13,461 nucleotides of DNA from the NCBI GenBank assembly GCA_003561495.1, contig PWWM01000222.1, forward strand, positions 1 through 13,461, written 5' to 3'. Below are positions 1 to 6,421 of this stretch, piece by piece. The notes below the pieces were generated by a model. It had not been told where the DNA came from. It saw only the letters and a list, made by a program, of their open reading frames with translations, and did no database searches. Numbering within the stretch: position 1 is the stretch's first letter; each line of letters begins with the position of its first letter. Both the position numbers and the translations under genes were made by a program. This DNA comes from Gammaproteobacteria bacterium. Its GTDB lineage: Bacteria > Pseudomonadota > Gammaproteobacteria > Xanthomonadales > Wenzhouxiangellaceae.

Positions 1-1570
1 AAAGCAGGTGGACCGGTAGTGGACGGTCGAGTCGTACCGTGGTTTCGCGGCCACTGTCGAGAATCGCCTGGATGCGCTCGGAGCCAAGAATGTCGGCCCG
101 TTCGCTCAGCAACCACACGGTCAATCGATCAGGATGCTCGATGCGAATACAGCCGGAGCTGAAAGCGCGTTCTTCATGCTTGAACAGCCCTCGTGCCGGG
201 GTGTCATGCAGGTAGACGTTGTGGTGGTTGGGAAACATGAACTTGACCTGACCCAGCGCATTTTCCGGCCCCGGCGCCTGACGCAGGCGATAGGGAAAGT
301 GCCGGGTCGACAAGGCATCCCAGTCAATGTCGGCCGGGTCGATGCGCCGTTCTTCCTCACCCCAGCCCTCAAGCACGGTAAATCCCATGCGCTCCAGGTA
401 GTCCTGGTCGGCGCGAATGCGCGGCAACTGATCTCGAACCGTCAAAAGATGCGGGACTTCCCAGGAAGGATTGAGAACCAGATAGGTCATCCGTCCGGTA
501 AATACCGGTGTGCGTCGGTAGGGCGTGCCGACCACCACGCGCTGGGTCATGATGGTTTCGCCGTTGCTGTGCACATGCATTTCGAACCCGGCGATGTTGA
601 CCAGAATGTATTCATCGCCCAGATTGCGCGGCAACCAGCGCCAGCGCTCGATGTTGGCGCGCAGTTGCTCGATGCGTTGCTCGGGGGAGGTGTTGAGCTG
701 GGCCAGTGTGCGTGGACCCACCACGCCGTCGATGTCCAGGCCGTGACGACGCTGGAAGGCGCGCACGCCGGCCTCGAGCGCGTCATCGTAATTGTCTTGC
801 CAATCGTGTGGTTTATCTGACTCATCGATCACCAGGTCGCCGAGAAACTGGAGTCGACGGCGAATTTCGGGGACTCGCGGATCGGAGTCGCCCGGACGGA
901 TCAGGGCGCCCGAGCTGATCGCCGGCCAGGCGTCATTGACCGCCAGCTCGCGTTGCAGGGCGAGACGCCCGATCAGGGCACGGTACTGGGGATATTGTGG
1001 CGCCAGACCATCCAGGATCGCTACCAGGTCGATGGCTGCATCGCCGCGTTCTTCGCCCAGACGCTCGATCAGATCGGGCACTTCGCGCTGGATGTTCCAG
1101 CCCGGATCGATGGTTTCCGGGTCGACCCGTCCATGAAGCAGATCATGTCCCAGCGCCATCAGGCCATCACTGGCCAGCAGTTCCATATCGACCAGAATCC
1201 GATGATCCGTGTCGCCAGCGGATTTCGAGGCAATCTGGTCACGCATCCGGCCCAGGGTTCGGAAATGGTAATGATCCGGGACCAGGCCATGGCGTTCAGC
1301 CAGTGTAAAAGCATCATCAAGCTGTTCAATCAGAGCCTCCGGCCGGGCCTGATCATCGAACCAGATCGGCTCCCAGTCACGCGCTTCGTAGACGCGTTGC
1401 AGCAGGTCCTTGGCCAGCAGGGCCTGCCCGCCGGAGACCGGTTGTCCCGGTTCCTGCAGGGTTTCCACGCGATGGCGCAGCTGCTCACGCAACTCCGGGT
1501 CGGCCAGGGCCGGCCAAGTCGTGGCCGCCATGCAGCAGGCGACCAGTGCGAAGAACAGGTAACGGAGCAT
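1..1570 (-). CDS. ldtD: L,D-transpeptidase, YcbB/LdtD type (C-terminus cut by window edge)
   Basis: Periplasmic peptidoglycan cross-linking enzyme that makes 3-3 (mDAP-mDAP) bridges with a cysteine nucleophile. The start ATG is at 1570-1568, and 523 codons are visible before the left edge cuts the gene. Residues 1-23 form a signal peptide with a likely cut after ALA. Residues about 50-210 match the YcbB N-terminal scaffold in style. Residues about 225-292 are a peptidoglycan-binding repeat (DPRVPEIRRRLQFLG, then AFQRRHGLDIDGVVGPRTL). The YkuD catalytic domain runs from about 318, with HDTP at 455-458 and the nucleophile motif SSGCIRI with Cys474 (codon 149-151). E. coli LdtD is about 615 residues with a similar layout, so the missing part is the C-terminal tail. 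No clear ribosome binding site is seen. The gene is divergent from the AbgT-type transporter. Family assignment is firm; the exact paralogue name is less so. Confidence 0.93.
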   Translation of the reverse strand, partial: MLRYLFFALVACCMAATTWPALADPELREQLRHRVETLQEPGQPVSGGQALLAKDLLQRVYEARDWEPIWFDDQARPEALIEQLDDAFTLAERHGLVPDHYHFRTLGRMRDQIASKSAGDTDHRILVDMELLASDGLMALGHDLLHGRVDPETIDPGWNIQREVPDLIERLGEERGDAAIDLVAILDGLAPQYPQYRALIGRLALQRELAVNDAWPAISSGALIRPGDSDPRVPEIRRRLQFLGDLVIDESDKPHDWQDNYDDALEAGVRAFQRRHGLDIDGVVGPRTLAQLNTSPEQRIEQLRANIERWRWLPRNLGDEYILVNIAGFEMHVHSNGETIMTQRVVVGTPYRRTPVFTGRMTYLVLNPSWEVPHLLTVRDQLPRIRADQDYLERMGFTVLEGWGEEERRIDPADIDWDALSTRHFPYRLRQAPGPENALGQVKFMFPNHHNVYLHDTPARGLFKHEERAFSSGCIRIEHPDRLTVWLLSERADILGSERIQAILDSGRETTVRLDRPLPVHLL

Positions 1571-1632
1571 GGTGAAAAGAGTCGGAGATACTGTCGGGTT
1601 TGACGCCGGTCGCGACCAAAGATTCCCACAGG

Positions 1633-1638
1633 TATACT
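1633..1638 (+). promoter_or_regulatory. Candidate -10 box upstream of the AbgT-type gene
   Basis: TATACT, 34 bases before the transporter ATG, is the best sigma70-like -10 hexamer in the 102-bp divergent gap 1571-1672. No -35 match is found at 16-18 bp. A TTGACG at 1600-1605 lies 27 bp away, which is too far for a normal promoter. Weak candidate only. Confidence 0.25.
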
Positions 1639-1672
1639 GCCCGGCTTCGTTTCGCACGCCTTTGGGCATTCC

Positions 1673-3217
1673 ATGCAAAGCCTGCAGAACTTCGGACAAT
1701 CCTTCAGTCGCTTCGTCGAACGCGCCGGACGAAAGATCCCCGATCCGGTCATCATCTTCATGGCGTTCTACCCGATTGCCTTCCTGGCGACCGTCTTTCT
1801 GGGCGGTCATCGTTTCGAAACCATCGGTGCCGATGGCGAAGCGATCAGCTACGAAATCCTGCCGATGTACCAGGCCGAGCATGTGCGCTGGATCTTTGAC
1901 AACGCCTTGCTGGCCAACTGGCTGGGCTTTGGTGGTGGCGTCCTCGGCGTGATCCTGGTCGTCATGCTGGCCATTGGCATTGCCGAGCATTCCGGTCTGT
2001 TCGGGGCATTGATCAAGCGTGCCGGCGCGTGGATTCCGCAAAAGCTGCTGCCGTTGCTGCTGGTATTCATCGGCATCATGAGCTCGATGGCCACTGATGC
2101 CGGCTACCTGGTGCTGATTCCGCTGGCCGGTCTGTTGTATGCCGGCCTGGGGCGCAATCCGCTGATCGGCATGGCCGCGGCTTTTGCCGGGGTATCGGCC
2201 GGCTTCAGCGCCAATCTGATTCCCGGGCCGATTGACGTCATCATCGGCATGAATGCCCAGGTATTTGCCGAATCCCAGGGGATTCCCTTCACGACCGCCG
2301 ATGGTGACCCGCTCAGACCGGCAACCATGAATTACTGGTTCATTCTGACCTCGACGTTCGTGCTCACCCTGACCGGCTACTGGGTGACGCGCCGCTTTGT
2401 CGAGCCCCGGCTGGAAAATCAGTCGTTCGAGGTTCCCGACGACATCGAGCCGGGCCAGTTCGAGGTCAATCCAGCAGAGCGCCGCGGGCTGAAGTTCACC
2501 ATCCTGGGCACGATCGTGGCGCTTTTGATCATCGCCGGCCTGGTGATTGGCCCCCTGGCTGCCTATACCGACGAATACGGCAACCGGGTGTTGCCGTACT
2601 CAGACAACATCATCCTGCTGATCTCGCTCTTTTTTGTCGTTACCGGCGTGTTCTTCGGCTATGCATCGGGCAGCTTCAGGAAGGTGCTCGATATCGTCAA
2701 GGCCATGGTCGCCCAGATGAACACCCTGGGCTATGTGCTGGTGCTGACCTTTTTCTGCTACAACTTTCTGGGTTTTCTCAGCTACAGCGGACTGGGTTCG
2801 TACATCACCTACCTGGGCGCGGAATTTCTGCTGTTTCTCGGCCTGGAGCGCTTTCCCGTGCTGTTGCTGATCGGCTTCATCCTGACCACCGCGGTGATCA
2901 ACATCTTCATCGGTGGCCTGACTTCGAAATGGATGCTGCTTGGGCCGATCTTCATCCCCATGCTTTACATGGTCAACCCGGCCATGACCCCGGACCTGGT
3001 CGCCGCCGCCTTCCGGGTCGCCGATTCGGCCACCAACATCATCACTCCCATGATGACTTACGCCGGCGTGATCCTGGCCTTCATGCGCAAGTACCGACCG
3101 GATCTGGGTTTCGGCGACATGCTGCTGATCATGCTGCCGTACTCGATCGTCTTCATGATCGTATGGACCGCTTTACTGGTCGGGTTCTTCACTTTGGGAA
3201 TTCCGCTTGGGTTCTGA
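1673..3217 (+). CDS. AbgT/MtrF-family inner-membrane transporter
   Basis: A 514-residue polytopic membrane protein of the AbgT family. Members include E. coli AbgT (p-aminobenzoyl-glutamate uptake) and Neisseria MtrF, for which drug or sulfonamide export has been reported. Family marks visible in order: a short amphipathic start ending in KIPDPVIIFM (about 21-30) that leads into TM1; a glycine-rich helix near 84-108 (GFGGGVLGVILVVMLAIGIAEHSGLF region); IMSSMATDAGYLVLIP near 134-150; GVSAGFSANLIPGPID near 172-187; the second-half hairpin GGLTSKWMLLGPIFIP near 413-428; and RVADSATNIITPMMTY near 447-462. Length is normal (MtrF about 520). No abgA/abgB amidohydrolase genes lie nearby, so this is not the E. 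coli folate-catabolite salvage operon. Substrate cannot be read from sequence. It stands alone between a divergent L,D-transpeptidase and a convergent secreted protein. The start is chosen from the family N-terminus; no strong Shine-Dalgarno is seen. Confidence 0.92.
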   Translation: MQSLQNFGQSFSRFVERAGRKIPDPVIIFMAFYPIAFLATVFLGGHRFETIGADGEAISYEILPMYQAEHVRWIFDNALLANWLGFGGGVLGVILVVMLAIGIAEHSGLFGALIKRAGAWIPQKLLPLLLVFIGIMSSMATDAGYLVLIPLAGLLYAGLGRNPLIGMAAAFAGVSAGFSANLIPGPIDVIIGMNAQVFAESQGIPFTTADGDPLRPATMNYWFILTSTFVLTLTGYWVTRRFVEPRLENQSFEVPDDIEPGQFEVNPAERRGLKFTILGTIVALLIIAGLVIGPLAAYTDEYGNRVLPYSDNIILLISLFFVVTGVFFGYASGSFRKVLDIVKAMVAQMNTLGYVLVLTFFCYNFLGFLSYSGLGSYITYLGAEFLLFLGLERFPVLLLIGFILTTAVINIFIGGLTSKWMLLGPIFIPMLYMVNPAMTPDLVAAAFRVADSATNIITPMMTYAGVILAFMRKYRPDLGFGDMLLIMLPYSIVFMIVWTALLVGFFTLGIPLGF

Positions 3218-3330
3218 CCCCGGCACTTGTAGGACGACATTGAATCCACCCCCACCGGATGGTTCATTGTTTGATCCTGGACAAGCCGCTGATACGGGTC
3301 GAAGGTTCGTTGGTTTCCTGACTATCGACC

Positions 3331-3354
3331 GTCGGGGACGTAGCCCCGACCTAC
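3331..3354 (-). repeat. REP-like palindrome with GTAG foot
   Basis: Read on the minus strand this is GTAG, then GTCGGGG, loop CTACGT, then CCCCGAC: a perfect 7-bp GC stem with a 6-nt loop. A GTAG tetranucleotide at the 5' foot of a GC hairpin is the mark recognised by RAYT (REP-associated tyrosine) transposases in enterobacteria, pseudomonads and xanthomonads. It lies in the gap between two convergent genes, a typical REP position. No T-run follows on either strand, so it is not a classical intrinsic terminator, although it may still protect or end transcripts. It is a single copy here; genome copy number is unknown. Confidence 0.55.
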
Positions 3355-3395
3355 GCGACTTGACGCTCCAAACCAACCAAACCGACTAAACCCGA

Positions 3396-4466
3396 TCAGT
3401 CAATCACAATCCACGGATTGCAGGTGTAACCGGCAAGATTGATCTGACGGAAGGCCTCCAGCACACCGCTGTCCAGTCCCAGCCCGTCGAAATCATGGCC
3501 GACCAGCAGGTTGTTGCAATCGAGCGGGTCGACGAACACGGACCCGACGACTTCGGCATCAATGTCAGCTCCCGTGAACGTATCCGGACCCAGGCCGATG
3601 AATTCACCCCCGGTCACCAGGAACATGTCCACCTCGATCGCACCGGGAGCCATTTCGGGAAGATTCGGCGCATTGCCGATCAGCCAGAACGGCATGCCGT
3701 CGAGGTAGGTGAAGAAGATGATGGAAATGAAGTTGGTGTCATCGGCGCGCTCACCGACCGACAGGTGCATGCCGGTATTGGGAATGCCATCGAAGCCATA
3801 ACCACCGGACATGCGCCCATGCAGTAACTGGGTGTTGGTCTGCGGTGGATCAAATGCGGGGATGTAGGCATCGACGAAAAAGACTTCGCCATTGGGTGCT
3901 ATATCCGGGGCGAAATCGCCCCAGTAGAATTCCAGGGTGAAAATCTCGTTGTAATCCTCGGGCAGAAAATCGGTGACCCCATCGATGGAAATCGGGTCGA
4001 CCCCGAGCATGAAGGTGGTGCCGTTGTCGCTGATGGCGCCATCACCGGCTGCACTGACCTCGCCCACGGCCGGGTGACGGATCAACTGACCGGCGTGATA
4101 GGGCAGGTCATCGCTCACCATACCCGCATCGGCCCACACCTGCGGAACCAGCACAAAGGAATCTTCGGGTCGACTCAGGGTTTGCAGGCGCACCATCACG
4201 ATGGAATAGTCTTCGTCATGGCAGCCGACCCGCCAGGCTTCGATACGCACCACGGAATCCAGCGAAGTCGAACCCACGCTGGGCGCCAGGACATCTGCAT
4301 CAATCAGCAGATCGGAATCACCGGGACCCTCGGGCAGGGCCACGGCAATACAGCCTGGCGGGAAAGGCGACATCAGGTCGGTCAGGACATTGATTTCCCC
4401 GGTCGAATGGGCGTGACCGGCGAACAGCAGTAGCAGGGCGAAGAGACCTTTACGCATGGCTTTCAT
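3396..4466 (-). CDS. Unrecognised secreted protein, beta-rich
   Basis: I do not recognise the family. The chosen start at 4466 gives 356 residues; the frame is open upstream to an ATG at 4535. Starting at 4466, or at 4457 (MRKG), puts a basic n-region right before the hydrophobic core GLFALLLLFAG and a likely cut near residue 20, so export is well supported. The mature part is acidic and poor in lysine, with four cysteines (39, 82, 317, 349) that could form two disulphides. Residues about 217-270 (GGYGFDGIPNTGMHLSV, then FFTYLDGMPFWLIGN) resemble a module I associate with secreted gammaproteobacterial proteins, in which a G-x-G strand is followed by FTYdxDGxPxWLxG. That likeness is from memory and unproven. 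The gene is convergent with the AbgT-type gene and divergent from yebC. A periplasmic or surface role is likely; no enzyme motif is seen. Confidence 0.8.
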   Translation of the reverse strand: MKAMRKGLFALLLLFAGHAHSTGEINVLTDLMSPFPPGCIAVALPEGPGDSDLLIDADVLAPSVGSTSLDSVVRIEAWRVGCHDEDYSIVMVRLQTLSRPEDSFVLVPQVWADAGMVSDDLPYHAGQLIRHPAVGEVSAAGDGAISDNGTTFMLGVDPISIDGVTDFLPEDYNEIFTLEFYWGDFAPDIAPNGEVFFVDAYIPAFDPPQTNTQLLHGRMSGGYGFDGIPNTGMHLSVGERADDTNFISIIFFTYLDGMPFWLIGNAPNLPEMAPGAIEVDMFLVTGGEFIGLGPDTFTGADIDAEVVGSVFVDPLDCNNLLVGHDFDGLGLDSGVLEAFRQINLAGYTCNPWIVID

Positions 4467-4539
4467 TCCGACGGTGAATTTTCCAGTCATTGTAACGCGT
4501 GAATATAAGTGTGCGCTGAACGAACGTCTCCCCATCAGT

Positions 4540-4545
4540 TAAAAT
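4540..4545 (+). promoter_or_regulatory. Candidate -10 box for yebC
   Basis: TAAAAT, 32 bases before the yebC ATG, inside the divergent gap of about 110 bp between the secreted-protein gene and yebC. The stretch 4539-4558 is clearly AT-rich against a GC-rich background. The -35 region (about 4516-4522, CTGAACG) matches TTGACA poorly. Placement is plausible because this gap must hold the promoter for the first gene of the plus-strand cluster. Confidence 0.35.
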
Positions 4546-4561
4546 CACCCAATTAACTTCC

Positions 4562-4566
4562 GGAGG
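4562..4566 (+). promoter_or_regulatory. Ribosome binding site of yebC
   Basis: GGAGG lies 11 bases before the ATG at 4578, a slightly long spacing, and fixes that ATG as the yebC start. Confidence 0.65.
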
Positions 4567-4577
4567 CACACCTCACC

Positions 4578-5318
4578 ATGGCCGGTCATAGCAAATGGGC
4601 CAATATCCAGCACAGAAAAAAGGCCCAGGATGCCAAGCGTGGCAAGATTTTCACCCGTCTGATTCGTGAGATCACGGTCGCGGCCCGCGAGGGTGGCGGT
4701 GATCCCGACGCCAATCCGCGCCTGCGCCTGGCCATGGACAAGGCCAATGCCGCCAACGTTCCCAAGGACAATATCGAGCGCGCCATCAAGAAAGCCACCG
4801 GCGAGCTCGAAGGGGCCAGCTACGAGGAAATCCGCTACGAAGGCTACGCACCCGGCGGGGTGGCGGTCATGGTGGATTGTGTCACCGACAACCGCAACCG
4901 CACCGTGGCTGCGGTTCGCCATGCCTTCACCAAGCATGGTGGAAACCTGGGCACTGACGGGTCGGTGGCCTACATGTTCGAAAAGCGTGGCGTGATCACC
5001 TTTGCGCCGGGCACCGACGAGGACAAGGTCATGGAAATCGGCCTGGAAGTCGGTGCAGAAGACATCGTCAGCGATGATGACGGCAGTATCGAGGTGTTGA
5101 CTACCCCGGAAGACTTCGAAGCCGTGCGCGACGGATTCAGGCAGGCTGGGCTGGCGCCCGAGGAGGCCGAAATTACCCAGCGCGCTGAAAACCTGGTCGC
5201 CGTGGATGTGGAAACCGGCCAGAAACTGCTGAAGTTTCTCGATATGCTGGAGGATCTCGATGACACCCAGGATGTCTGGTCGAATGCGGATATTCCGTCG
5301 GAAGCTTATGAGGATTGA
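4578..5318 (+). CDS. yebC: YebC/PmpR family protein
   Basis: A 246-residue cytosolic protein. The family was long annotated as DNA-binding transcriptional regulators (PmpR in Pseudomonas). More recently members have been tied to translation, helping ribosomes through proline-rich stalls. The N-terminus MAGHSKWANIQHRKKAQDAK is the nearly invariant family start, followed by RGKIFTRLIREITVAAREGG and by NPRLRLAMDKANAANVPKDN at about 46-65. The GYAPGG and NRNRTVAAVRHAFTKHGGNLG region (about 90-125) is also classic. The acidic C-terminus ends EAYED. Length is typical (E. coli YebC 246). It is first in the plus-strand cluster and lies 33 bp before ruvC, the usual yebC-ruvC pairing. The start is fixed by the family N-terminus and the GGAGG upstream. 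Confidence 0.97.
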   Translation: MAGHSKWANIQHRKKAQDAKRGKIFTRLIREITVAAREGGGDPDANPRLRLAMDKANAANVPKDNIERAIKKATGELEGASYEEIRYEGYAPGGVAVMVDCVTDNRNRTVAAVRHAFTKHGGNLGTDGSVAYMFEKRGVITFAPGTDEDKVMEIGLEVGAEDIVSDDDGSIEVLTTPEDFEAVRDGFRQAGLAPEEAEITQRAENLVAVDVETGQKLLKFLDMLEDLDDTQDVWSNADIPSEAYED

Positions 5319-5346
5319 GTCCCGAGTCCCGGGTCCCGAGTCCCGG
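5319..5346 (+). repeat. Four 7-bp tandem repeats between yebC and ruvC
   Basis: Units are GTCCCGA (5319-5325), GTCCCGG (5326-5332), GTCCCGA (5333-5339) and GTCCCGG (5340-5346). They start on the base after the yebC TGA and end 5 bases before the ruvC ATG, so they fill 28 of the 33 intergenic bases. Units differ only at position 7 (A/G, alternating). The style resembles the heptamer short tandem repeats known between genes in some bacteria such as cyanobacteria. Confidence 0.9.
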
Positions 5347-5351
5347 CGCTC

Positions 5352-5840
5352 ATGAGAATCCTCGGTCTGGATCCGGGCTCGCGCATCACCGGTGTCGGCA
5401 TTATCGACAACGAACGCCTGGTCCATGCCGAGGGGCTTCGCCTGGGTGGCGGGCCCATGCCGGAGCGGCTCGGCATGATTTTCCAGAAGCTTGCCGACAT
5501 CATCCAGGCCTACCAGCCCGAGGTGGTCGCCGTGGAAACCGTTTTCATGAGCCGCAATGCCCAGGCTGCAATCAAGCTCGGACAGGCGCGCGGTGCGGCA
5601 ATCTGCGCGGCCGTGGCCGCCGGCCTGGAAGTGCACGAATATGCTCCGCGCGCCATCAAGCAGGCCATCGTCGGACGCGGTGGCGCCGCCAAGGAGCAGG
5701 TCCAGCACATGACCCGGGTATTGCTCAAGACCGATCAGGACATGGGCCCGGATGCCGCCGACGCGCTGGCCGTGGCGCTGTGCCACCACAACACCGCGCG
5801 CACCAATGCGCGCTTGCCGGCCGGGGTGGTGCTTCGATGA
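5352..5840 (+). CDS. ruvC: Crossover junction endodeoxyribonuclease RuvC
   Basis: A 162-residue Holliday-junction resolvase, a metal-dependent RNase H-fold dimer that nicks two strands of a four-way junction loaded by RuvAB. The acidic catalytic set is visible: Asp7 in ILGLDPGS, Glu62 in VVAVETVF, and Asp134 and Asp137 in GPDAADALA. The 134/137 spacing equals that of the E. coli 138/141 pair. The RNAQAAIKLGQARG segment (68-81) is also a family signature. The length is a little short of E. coli (173), with a shortened C-terminal tail ending PAGVVLR. The ATG at 5352 gives the canonical MRILGLDPG start, yet no Shine-Dalgarno precedes it because the leader is a heptamer repeat. The stop overlaps the ruvA start as ATGA, indicating translational coupling. 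Confidence 0.97.
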   Translation: MRILGLDPGSRITGVGIIDNERLVHAEGLRLGGGPMPERLGMIFQKLADIIQAYQPEVVAVETVFMSRNAQAAIKLGQARGAAICAAVAAGLEVHEYAPRAIKQAIVGRGGAAKEQVQHMTRVLLKTDQDMGPDAADALAVALCHHNTARTNARLPAGVVLR

Positions 5841-6418
5841 TTGTTCGCCTGGAAGGTACGTTACTGGCTCGCCAGCCGCCGCTGGTGACCATCGATGTGG
5901 GTGGCGTGGGCTACCAGGTCGAGGCGCCGCTGAATGTCTTTGATCGTCTGCCGCAGACCGGCCAGGCAGTCACCATCCTGACCCGCCTGGTGGTCCGCGA
6001 GGACTCCCAGACGCTGTACGGGTTTCTGGTCGAGGCCGACCGGCAGTTGTTCGATGAGCTGCTCAAGATTTCCGGCATCGGTCCGCGCCTGGCCCTGGCC
6101 ATTCTGTCCGGGGTCAGCAGCGATGATTTCGCCCTGATGGTCGAGGCCGGCGACGCCGGCGCCCTGACCCGACTGCCCGGTATCGGCAAGAAGACCGCCG
6201 AGCGTTTGATCCTGGAAATGCGTGGCAAATTGCCTGACAGCGGGCAGGGCGTGGATGTGGCCGGGTCGGCCAATGCGGCCGCCGAGGCGCGTGCCGCTTT
6301 GACCGCGCTGGGCTATTCATCGGCCGAGGCGCTGAAGATGGTGCGCGCCGTGGCTGACCAGGATCAGCCCTCCGAGGCGCTGATTCGGGCCGCCCTCAAG
6401 CAGAAGATGCAGGGCTAG
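5837..6418 (+). CDS. ruvA: Holliday junction branch migration protein RuvA
   Basis: A 193-residue junction-binding subunit. RuvA tetramers hold the four-way junction flat and recruit RuvB rings. Domain I (OB-fold) starts MIVRLEGTLLARQPPLVTID with GGVGYQVEAP following. Domain II carries the two helix-hairpin-helix motifs, LLKISGIGPRLALAIL (75-90) and LTRLPGIGKKTAERLILEM (110-128). Domain III, which binds RuvB, is the alanine-rich end at about 146-193 (EARAALTALGYSSAEALKMV). The start ATG overlaps the ruvC stop by 4 bases. The same frame stays open upstream through ruvC, but the family N-terminus fixes the start at 5837. The ruvB ATG comes 3 bases after the stop. Confidence 0.97.
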   Translation: MIVRLEGTLLARQPPLVTIDVGGVGYQVEAPLNVFDRLPQTGQAVTILTRLVVREDSQTLYGFLVEADRQLFDELLKISGIGPRLALAILSGVSSDDFALMVEAGDAGALTRLPGIGKKTAERLILEMRGKLPDSGQGVDVAGSANAAAEARAALTALGYSSAEALKMVRAVADQDQPSEALIRAALKQKMQG

Positions 6419-6421
6419 GCC

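Noticed and set aside
1600..1638. TTGACG (1600-1605) plus TATACT (1633-1638) as a sigma70 promoter
   Set aside because: The spacer is 27 bp, well outside the 16-19 bp range, so only the -10 box is kept as a weak candidate.
3331..3350. Intrinsic terminator for the AbgT-type gene
   Set aside because: The hairpin is perfect, but neither strand has a U-run after it; the GTAG foot makes a REP-like element the better reading.
3396..4535. Longer form of the secreted protein starting at ATG 4535
   Set aside because: That start puts about 25 polar residues before the signal-peptide core; starts at 4466 or 4457 give a normal signal peptide.
5319..5346. CRISPR-like array
   Set aside because: Units are 7 bp, directly tandem and without spacers.
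4545..5789. Long 414-codon open frame on the minus strand opposite yebC and ruvC
   Set aside because: It lies antisense to two strongly supported genes, has no family resemblance, and such frames are common opposite GC-rich coding DNA.
5315..6418. A possible 367-residue fusion in the ruvA frame running through ruvC
   Set aside because: The upstream part is the wrong frame of an intact ruvC; the RuvA family start MIVRLEG at 5837 with the ATGA overlap explains the frame.
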